Source: Yersinia massiliensis CCUG 53443
GTDB lineage: Bacteria; Pseudomonadota; Gammaproteobacteria; Enterobacterales; Enterobacteriaceae
Reading direction: 5' to 3'
DNA length: 64,000 bases
Assembly (NCBI RefSeq): GCF_000312485.1
Contig: NZ_HE997643.1
Span: forward strand, 1,292,806 to 1,356,805
In this document: positions 57,851 to 64,000 of the stretch, in pieces
How the letters are laid out: each line of letters starts with the position of its first letter
How positions within the stretch are numbered: the first letter of the stretch is position 1
Notes under the pieces: model-generated
Told to the model about the DNA's origin: nothing
Seen by the model: only the letters and a program-made list of their open reading frames with translations
Databases searched by the model: none
Made by a program: the position numbers and the translations under genes

Positions 57851-58836
57851 ATACAGAACTGTACCTCGTTTTACCCATATGCGTTATCACATACTCTGAA
57901 TTCGATGGCAAGCCATTTTTAATCAAGGGTGAACCTGTCGCACATATTTGAATCGGTTGCACATAAAGAATGCTTAAATATGCCAAAACCTGTTGAAGGT
58001 CATCGTATTTTCTGCTCTATTTTTTTATACTGCTCTGCCCCGCTTTCTTACTGGTTTTTAACATTTAGGCTAACTCTTTTTATAATATTTCTTACGTCAC
58101 CACCTCATGATTGGCATGTTTTAAACGTCACAAAAAACGTATGGGTATAAAATTTATTAGCATTAAATATATAATAATTGAATATATCACGCCCCTGTCA
58201 TAGATGCTGACACCGGAGTATCACACAATTTCCAGACCCCAGACTGGGGGAGTAACCCCTTACTTAACCTCAGGTTATACCTCTGAGCCCCGAAACATCT
58301 AAAAGACATAAATATCTTATTCGCCAATCTCATCTGAAATGACAATTCAAAACCAAGAACACTAGTGAAAAAATAAACCGCTCTCCCACTAATACTCAGG
58401 GAAATACACCCTCAACTCTGAGGTTATTAATTTATTAAGCGCTCTATTATTGAGCTTATTGAATACTAGGATGCATCAAAATCAACCAACCCGCACCAGA
58501 AAGGTGCATTTTCTCTTTTTGTAAATTGTATAAATATATAAGAAAATGGAGATATTAGTCAGTCACGGAAGTCATTTCATTCTGTGTATTATTGTCAATT
58601 CTATGTAAAAAAGAAAATTTAAGATATATCCAAGTGATTTTCTATTATATCTTAGCCATTCTGAGAAAAGCTTAAATTAAGGTTTTACCTTTTCGTTAAA
58701 GAACTGTTTAGGATTTAGACGATAACCTCTACCTAATTATAACTAGCTTATTACCAATCATTACTTTTGATAGGCATATAGATTATCTGATGCTTGGATA
58801 ATTTATTTAGGCTTATCAGCACCAGAGATTTAAATC
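57851..58836. other. Long AT-rich intergenic between yobF and pagP
   Basis: 986 bases. No convincing gene; the plus frame at 57929-58150 is a shadow without a ribosome site. GC-richer patches (58215-58290) have short repeats such as CCTCAGGTT and CTGAGGTT. A PhoP-like box lies at 58694-58710. Confidence 0.5.
58694..58710 (+). promoter_or_regulatory. Candidate PhoP box upstream of pagP
   Basis: CGTTAA-AGAAC-TGTTTA fits the two-hexamer, 5-base spacer form of TGTTTA repeats (second perfect, first 4 of 6). It is 127 bases before the start. Confidence 0.4.
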
Positions 58837-59451
58837 ATGATTCATAAGTATATTATCAGCGCCTGCTTGCTGAGTAGTTTGTGGTGGGGCCATGTTTCAA
58901 CTGCTCTTGCGGAAGATATCAATCAATCTGGCAAGGTGCCCACAGAGCAGAAAATTGAGCCACATGCGGGCAGTAACAGCCTGTGGCAGCGTCTGGTCAA
59001 CAATATCACCCTCGCTTGGGATTCACCGGAGCAAGAGCTGTATATCCCGCTGAATACGTGGCACAACCGTAGAACTTACGATGCGGATAAGATAGCGTCC
59101 TACAATGAAAGGCCATGGGGCATCGGTTATGGCAGATATCGCTATGATGAGAATAACAATTGGCACTCTGTGTATGCGATGGCGTTTATGGACTCACACA
59201 ACGAAGTTGAACCCATTATAGGTTATGGTTACCAAAAAATGTGGATACCGGGAAGAATGGATGGATGGCGATTTGGTGTAGGCTTTACGGCAAGTATTAC
59301 CGCTCGCCACGAATATCATTACATCCCAATACCCTTACCTTTACCGCTCGTATCCATTGAGTATAATAAGTTTTCACTACAAACTACCTATATTCCCGGC
59401 ACTTATAACAATGGGAATGTATTGTTTACTTGGATGCGTTGGCAATTTTAA
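58837..59451 (+). CDS. pagP: PagP, lipid A palmitoyltransferase
   Basis: 204 residues. Signal peptide about 1-25 (ending ALAED), then an 8-strand barrel: active-site His in NTWHNRRTYD and Asp-Ser in AFMDSHNEVEP, terminal WMRWQF. It moves palmitate from phospholipid to lipid A in the outer membrane. PhoP regulated in relatives. Confidence 0.95.
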   Translation: MIHKYIISACLLSSLWWGHVSTALAEDINQSGKVPTEQKIEPHAGSNSLWQRLVNNITLAWDSPEQELYIPLNTWHNRRTYDADKIASYNERPWGIGYGRYRYDENNNWHSVYAMAFMDSHNEVEPIIGYGYQKMWIPGRMDGWRFGVGFTASITARHEYHYIPIPLPLPLVSIEYNKFSLQTTYIPGTYNNGNVLFTWMRWQF

Positions 59452-59642
59452 TAAGATACTTTATTAAGCTAATTAGACCATGAATTAAAAGTGGTTATAT
59501 TGTGCAGTTAAGAATTAATCTCAATTAACTTTTAGTGCACCATTAGGATGCATTCATTTGTGCTGGTAAATATCCCATGATATCAACTCTATTTGATTGC
59601 AGCTGATTTAAACATACTCACCAAGACATTATTTTCAAAACG

Positions 59643-59677
59643 CGGATATAACCCCAAATGGTTATATCCGTTTTTTT
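59643..59677 (+). terminator. pagP-side terminator
   Basis: CGGATATAACC-CCAAAT-GGTTATATCCG followed by seven T, between pagP and pheP. Confidence 0.8.
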
Positions 59678-59700
59678 ATTTAACAAATACAACGAGCCTA

Positions 59701-61089
59701 TCAGGCTATATTTGAGTTCTTAGTCTGTATCTTGCCTCGTTTTTGACGGCGAGTCAGCATGAAACCACACCACAACAATGCCACCCAAACGGGCATCATC
59801 AAGACGGAGATTTGAATGCCATCAGTGAGGTACATGATGACCAGAATCAGCGATAAGAAGACCAGACACAGGTAATTACCGTAGGGATACCATAACGCCT
59901 TAAATCGTGGTTCTACGCCCTCTCGCGTTTTTGCAGCACGGAATTTTAAATGCGCGAGACAAATCATGACCCAGTTAATGACCAGCGTTGAGACGACAAG
60001 TGCCATCAGGAGCTCAAAGGCTTTGCCCGGCATCACATAGTTAATCACGACACCCGCCGAGGTTGCCAATGCTGAGAGTGCAATTGACAGTATAGGCACC
60101 CCACGTTTATTCACCTTAGTCAATAACTTAGGGGCATTTCCTTGTGATGCCAAACCAAATAGCATACGGCTATTACAATATACTCCACTGTTATAGACCG
60201 ATAATGCTGCAGTCAAAACCACCACATTCAAGATGGTCGCTACCAAGTTACTGTCTAATGCATGGAAAATCATCACAAAGGGGCTGCCGCCTTCAACAAC
60301 CTTACCCCACGGATAAAGAGAGAGCAGAACACCCAGTGAGCCAATATAAAAGATGAGAATACGATAGACGACTTGATTGGTTGCTTTAGGAATACTGTTT
60401 TGTGGATCTTCCGCTTCAGCCGCAGTGATCCCCACCATCTCTAGCCCACCGAAAGAAAACATAATCACGGCCATCGCCATCACTAAGCCACTTAATCCGT
60501 GAGGCATAAAACCACCTTGGGCCCAGAGATTTGTGATAGAGGCACCTGGGCCGCCGGTTCCTGATGCCAAAAGGTATGCGCCAAAGACTATCATCCCGAT
60601 AATGGCAACAACCTTGATGATCGCAAACCAAAATTCAGTTTCACCGTACATACGGACATTGATAAGGTTAATGGCATTGATCAAGACAAAAAAGACGGCG
60701 GCAGAAACCCATGTGGGTATTTCAGGCCACCAATATTGGATATAGATACCTACAGCAGTTAGTTCAGCCATACCGACGAGAATAAACATCGCCCAGTAGT
60801 TCCAGCCAGATAAAAACCCGGCAAAATCGCCCCAATATTTATAAGCAAAATGGCTAAATGAACCGGCCACGGGTTCCTCAACGACCATCTCACCCAGTTG
60901 GCGCATGATAAGGAATGCAATAAAACCGCCGATGGCATATCCCAAGATGACTGAGGGGCCGGCCATTTTGATAGTCTGGGCAATCCCTAGAAATAGACCA
61001 GTACCAATTGCGCCACCCAGCGCAATCAGTTGAATATGTCGATTTTTTAAACCGCGTTTGAGCGTTGATTCTTGTAACTGCTGTTCCAT
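59701..61089 (-). CDS. pheP: PheP, phenylalanine permease (APC family)
   Basis: 462 residues, about 12 helices. LKRGLKNRHIQLIALGGAIGTGLFLGIAQ, MRQLGEMVVEEPVAGSFSHFAYKYWG and MFSFGGLEMVGITAAEAEDPQNSIPKA are AroP/PheP motifs; it is closer to E. coli PheP than AroP as recalled. Substrate by inference. Followed by no operon partner. Confidence 0.85.
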   Translation of the reverse strand: MEQQLQESTLKRGLKNRHIQLIALGGAIGTGLFLGIAQTIKMAGPSVILGYAIGGFIAFLIMRQLGEMVVEEPVAGSFSHFAYKYWGDFAGFLSGWNYWAMFILVGMAELTAVGIYIQYWWPEIPTWVSAAVFFVLINAINLINVRMYGETEFWFAIIKVVAIIGMIVFGAYLLASGTGGPGASITNLWAQGGFMPHGLSGLVMAMAVIMFSFGGLEMVGITAAEAEDPQNSIPKATNQVVYRILIFYIGSLGVLLSLYPWGKVVEGGSPFVMIFHALDSNLVATILNVVVLTAALSVYNSGVYCNSRMLFGLASQGNAPKLLTKVNKRGVPILSIALSALATSAGVVINYVMPGKAFELLMALVVSTLVINWVMICLAHLKFRAAKTREGVEPRFKALWYPYGNYLCLVFLSLILVIMYLTDGIQISVLMMPVWVALLWCGFMLTRRQKRGKIQTKNSNIA

Positions 61090-61271
61090 CCTATCCTCTG
61101 CCGCATCTGTTCTTAACCAGTAGTCGTAAACAGTATTTTATAAATAAATTTGCGGCGTTTTTAACACTTAAAACAGATTGCATCAAGGATAAAGGTAGTT
61201 GGCACGTTACGAAAATGCACCAATAGCTTTGTGTCTCTGTACTATTGGCTATATCTGTCCAAGATGGCGAT

Positions 61272-61523
61272 TCACATTGAAACATGCCGATTTGACATAC
61301 CACATAACTTACTTAAATTACGGGCACCAATCATCAAAGTGGCCACATACGATTGACGTCGTGTGACCACTTCTACAGCAACGCGATTATTTTTGTAGCG
61401 GATAAGATAAGTTGAAGGCCAACCTTGGCGTCGTACACCGTAAGATTTTTGGTGATGATCAATTGCTGCGTGAGCAATCACCAAATGAGATAAATTTGAA
61501 TCCCCTTTAATAATACGTTTCAT
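61272..61523 (-). CDS. DUF4060 phage-type small protein
   Basis: 83 residues. The C-terminal block RVAVEVVTRRQSYVATLMIGA fits DUF4060, a family found mostly in lambdoid prophages. TGGAG lies 6 bases before the ATG at 61523; the in-frame ATG at 61526 is the alternative. Function unknown. It is an orphan beside a NinX-like gene and 180 bases from pheP. Confidence 0.7.
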   Translation of the reverse strand: MKRIIKGDSNLSHLVIAHAAIDHHQKSYGVRRQGWPSTYLIRYKNNRVAVEVVTRRQSYVATLMIGARNLSKLCGMSNRHVSM

Positions 61524-61627
61524 CATCAGCTCCACGAAAGTCGTTACAGACTTCTTATCGTTTATTCGTCCCGCCACTTAATACTGACGGAATAATGACA
61601 CTTGATGAAAATTTCGGATCGTTATTA

Positions 61628-61927
61628 TTAAGCTTCCCGACTCAACAAGTAGCAGATCATGGCCGCGCGTAACGGGCTTTGACTGTAAGCTTGCCATTCA
61701 CCAAGGGAGTTAGTGATTCGGGCGTTCCACTGATTATTATCATTAACTTCAGGGGAATAAAGGCCAATTTTATTGGCATAAATGATAGGCCATGCATCGG
61801 ATGGATTTTTACAGTAATCCTTGCCCTTAATACCTCCGTACGGATACCACTTATCAGGATCTTCACCGTTCAATAGCGCAATACTTCTGTTCACTTCACT
61901 GTCACTCTCTTCATACCATTTGATCAT
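61628..61927 (-). CDS. NinX-like phage protein (DUF2591)
   Basis: 99 residues. KNPSDAWPIIYANKIGLY, then a W-containing middle and SPLRAAMICYLLSREA, fit the NinX/DUF2591 pattern of lambdoid phage nin regions. ATG at 61927 (GTG 61936 possible). 104 bases upstream of the DUF4060 gene. Stranded without other phage genes. Confidence 0.75.
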   Translation of the reverse strand: MIKWYEESDSEVNRSIALLNGEDPDKWYPYGGIKGKDYCKNPSDAWPIIYANKIGLYSPEVNDNNQWNARITNSLGEWQAYSQSPLRAAMICYLLSREA

Positions 61928-62146
61928 CCGAATCACCGTTCTTTTTAAAAGTTCTGGCTACATTACGGTGAAAATAAGACAAATTTATGACAGCTTGCAT
62001 GCTTTATTTCAGACGGATAAACAGGACGTTAAAAGTGAATAAAGGGGAAAGTGGAGAGAGGTATCACAGCTCAGTCTGAAGCGATTGCTAACTAAACTAA
62101 CAATCACTCTGGCACAGCCTTTCGACAGCGCCAGAATCGGGATAGC

Positions 62147-62422
62147 TTATCTCTCAGGAATGAAGCCTTTAAAATCGAGAGGAGAAACGATGTCACTATC
62201 ACTTTGCCCATCACTGACGCCAGTGGCATTGGCAACTAGCGCTTTGAGCAATTCAGTTTGCAGTTTTTGCTGCTCGGCAATCTCTTGTAGCAAATGGATT
62301 TGTTCATTTGCTCGTACACTGGCTCGGCTCAAGAAGAACCAAACTATCAAGAAAAAAATGACAGTAAATAGTGACAGCGCAATAGGGAACACACCCAACC
62401 CGCTCATATTTGTTTCTAACAT
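62147..62422 (-). CDS. yebO: YebO, single-span membrane protein
   Basis: 91 residues. One helix ([20 protein letters not shown]) then [28 protein letters not shown] and an acidic C terminus, as in E. coli YebO. ATG at 62422 with AGGGTTGTCA upstream; a frame opens at 62443. It lies downstream of mgrB as in E. coli. Confidence 0.9.
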   Translation of the reverse strand: MLETNMSGLGVFPIALSLFTVIFFLIVWFFLSRASVRANEQIHLLQEIAEQQKLQTELLKALVANATGVSDGQSDSDIVSPLDFKGFIPER

Positions 62423-62569
62423 TGACAACCCTATTACATGCATGACGAAGTCGTTATCTTACCACTCAGCCCATCAGAAGGGTGAAATTAGCGGCTGAAT
62501 AAGAAAGGAATGGCAATTAGCATCATAATTACTGAGAATGGTTATTATTTGTATTTAAAATAAAATACG

Positions 62570-62713
62570 TTACCACGGAATAATCGAAGTTATGGTACAT
62601 AGGCCCGTTGAGAACGTCCCTCCTTGATCACAATAGCTGTCAAGGGCTAATAGATAAAACAAGCAACAAACGGCAATAATTCCCACCGTCGCAACAAGTT
62701 TCTTTATGTTCAA
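62570..62713 (-). CDS. mgrB: MgrB, PhoQ feedback inhibitor, TTG start
   Basis: 47 residues, the E. coli length, from TTG at 62713 after GAAGG. MNIKKLVATVGIIAVCCLFY is the N-terminal inner-membrane helix; C28 and C39 fall at the E. coli positions, and the end TITSIIPW matches the family IPW terminus. MgrB inhibits PhoQ; the periplasmic cysteines sense redox. GTG at 62722 is an alternative. It is missed if only ATG is used. Confidence 0.92.
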   Translation of the reverse strand: MNIKKLVATVGIIAVCCLFYLLALDSYCDQGGTFSTGLCTITSIIPW

Positions 62714-62963
62714 ATCGGGCACCTTCTTCAACCTTCAACGTTTTTTAAATTATACTGGATCAAACATCAACCATTTATAGCCAATATGTATTTAGTGATG
62801 TCAAAATTGTCATATGACCTAACTAAGCATAGATTTTTTACTGTTTCGTCTTATAAATCAATATAATTTAGGATTTTTATTATTAATTATCACATCATTA
62901 GTAGTTAAATTATTAAATATTTCAGCAAGACAATAAGTAAAACTAATTACACGGAGTAACTAC

Positions 62964-63197
62964 ATGAGTTTATTCAGATTATTCTTGATCGTGGCTATTA
63001 TATACCTTGGTTTACTGTTTTCAGGTTATGGCGTACTGATCGGTAGTGATAAAAATGCTGCTGGATTGGGATTACAATGTAAATACCTAACAGCTAGAAC
63101 TATATCAACCGCTCAATTTATAAACGGTGAAAATGGTATCATTGGCGTCAGCAACTGTCCTTTAGTGAAAAAAATAGGTAACAATATATTTGAATAA
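62964..63197 (+). CDS. yobH: YobH, small exported protein
   Basis: 77 residues. A hydrophobic N-terminal segment and LLFSGYGVLIGSDKNAAGLG plus LQCKYLTAR and SNCPLVKK, as in YobH. Divergent from mgrB. ACGGAGTAACTAC precedes the ATG. Role unknown. Confidence 0.92.
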   Translation: MSLFRLFLIVAIIYLGLLFSGYGVLIGSDKNAAGLGLQCKYLTARTISTAQFINGENGIIGVSNCPLVKKIGNNIFE

Positions 63198-63200
63198 CCC

Positions 63201-63236
63201 ACCAGCGGGTTTGCAATAAGCCCGCTGGTTATTTTT
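63201..63236 (+). terminator. yobH terminator
   Basis: ACCAGCGGG-TTTGCAATAAG-CCCGCTGGT followed by TATTTTTTT. Confidence 0.85.
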
Positions 63237-63314
63237 TTATTTCTCTAAGTGACTATCTGTAGCAGTGTTGGTTTATGCCTACGATTTTGAATGTCACTCT
63301 TAAAAATAAAGCTG

Positions 63315-63554
63315 TCATTTTTGCGTAAACTTCATATCGATCAGTGCGATGGCCTTCTCTATGGCCCGCTTAGTCACTGGGTCAGCACCCGCTGGATGTG
63401 CGCTAAAATCAATAGATTTAAGTTGATGTGACATTTTATCTCGCACCTCTGCTGGTGCAATAATATCAATCACATCAAGAATTTGCTTAATCACTAGTTG
63501 GCAAGCAACCAAATCAGAGACCATTTCTTGGTCATTAGTAAACATATCTGACAT
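63315..63554 (-). CDS. Small hypothetical protein
   Basis: 79 residues, helical. [30 protein letters not shown] and a later [13 protein letters not shown]. It may be a distant relative of YecF (DUF2594), but this is weak. AAGGA lies 8 bases before the ATG at 63554. Confidence 0.6.
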   Translation of the reverse strand: MSDMFTNDQEMVSDLVACQLVIKQILDVIDIIAPAEVRDKMSHQLKSIDFSAHPAGADPVTKRAIEKAIALIDMKFTQK

Positions 63555-63802
63555 GAATAATTCCTTTAAAGTAATATCACGTAAGGATATCACGCTGGCC
63601 ACAACAACTCTTTAACCACCTGTGCCATGCTCATCTGGTTATCCATCGGTAGGTTGTGGTTTGAGGGCGAGGTTCTTGTGGGTAGTCAATCGTTCAGGTA
63701 AGCCGCGAAGGATGCGTGAGCCAAAAATATTAATCGATACGTAGAAAGGTCACGGTGAAGCCTATCGTTGATAGTTTCGGTGCTAAAAATAGGATATAAA
63801 AA

Positions 63803-63837
63803 AACCAGGTATGATTGTCATCAAAAACCTGGTTCTA
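63803..63837 (-). terminator. Terminator of the partial minus-strand gene
   Basis: Minus-strand AACCAGGT...ACCTGGTT followed by TTTTT, past the stop at 63881. Confidence 0.75.
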
Positions 63838-63880
63838 AGGGTAACTTATTGAATATATACCAGTCACAATATTCCTAATC

Positions 63881-64000
63881 TCACAGTTTATCACCTCCTG
63901 CGCTTTTACCTTTATGCAGGACCATTACTGGCATCTTTAGAAAAACGGTCACACCAACAACCGCTATCAGAGTCATAATCACTGTTATCAACATGCGATC
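63881..64000 (-). CDS. Partial minus-strand ORF, membrane protein C terminus
   Basis: Open to the window edge for 39 codons. One hydrophobic helix (MLITVIMTLIAVVGVTVFL) then a basic tail KMPVMVLHKGKSAGGDKL. It may be a complete 37-residue small protein starting at 63994 or the end of a larger transporter; the following terminator supports a real gene. Confidence 0.5.
   Translation of the reverse strand, partial: DRMLITVIMTLIAVVGVTVFLKMPVMVLHKGKSAGGDKL

Noticed and set aside
57929-58150. Plus-strand ORF of 73 codons between yobF and pagP
   Set aside because: No ribosome site, odd composition and AT-rich surroundings; not recognised as any family.

Overview
The window looks like chromosomal DNA of a Yersinia species outside the pestis/pseudotuberculosis type. 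Gene order follows the Escherichia coli 41-42 minute region (letA-letB, yebV, sdsR, yebY-yebZ-yobA, holE, exoX, ptrB, yebF, yebG, purT, yoaH, pabB, nudL, sdaA, yoaE, manXYZ, yobD, mntP, rlmA, yobF-cspC, yebO, mgrB, yobH). Yersinia is suggested by a Y-STc type heat-stable enterotoxin gene, a 127-bp ERIC element, an FcuA-like siderophore receptor and the overall divergence from E. coli. The species is not resolved. I see no rRNA, tRNA or CRISPR array.

Layout. 1-3.2 kb: end of letA and complete letB (envelope lipid transport). 3.2-14 kb: an accessory block lying where E. coli has rsmF. It holds a LysR regulator divergent from a 14-TM MFS pump, a complete six-gene Csu-type (archaic chaperone-usher) pilus operon and a multi-PAS diguanylate cyclase. 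14-24 kb: a patchwork of small genes starting at yebV (ASCH protein, yniD, a small zinc ribbon, yfcF, a YebW-like protein, acetyltransferases, a VOC protein, a lipoprotein, a DUF2971 protein). It ends in a decayed phage integrase that abuts the sRNA gene sdsR. 24-40.5 kb: core genes for copper handling (yebY/yebZ/yobA), iron storage (ftnA), DNA polymerase III theta (holE), peptidases (pip, ptrB), exoX, SOS gene yebG with a LexA box, helicase dbpA, purT with a PurR site, pabB, nudL and sdaA. 40.5-41 kb: ystC-like enterotoxin, where E. coli has yoaD. 41-48 kb: yoaE, the mannose PTS manXYZ, yobD, and mntP behind a yybP-ykoY manganese riboswitch. 48-54 kb: a Fur-boxed TonB-dependent receptor, a second multi-PAS GGDEF protein and a GhoS-like small protein. 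54-64 kb: rlmA with a repeat-encoded tail, an alternative FtsI (PBP3SAL type), a second PgeF-family protein, yobF-cspC, pagP, pheP, two phage-type small proteins, yebO, mgrB, yobH and a partial minus-strand ORF.

Themes. The two GGDEF proteins and the Csu-type operon fit control of surface attachment. pagP and mgrB, and possibly the alternative PBP3, fit the PhoP/acid-stress response. ftnA, the TonB receptor, mntP and the copper genes form a metal-handling set. Several real genes are very small or start with GTG or TTG (yniD, the zinc ribbon, yobF, mgrB, the 37-residue lysine-rich protein) and are easy to miss.

The points most worth a second look are the ystC-like toxin, the integrase scar at sdsR, the ERIC element that supplies the end of yebF, the 18-bp repeat in rlmA, the Csu/GGDEF block at the rsmF position and the orphan NinX/DUF4060 pair.
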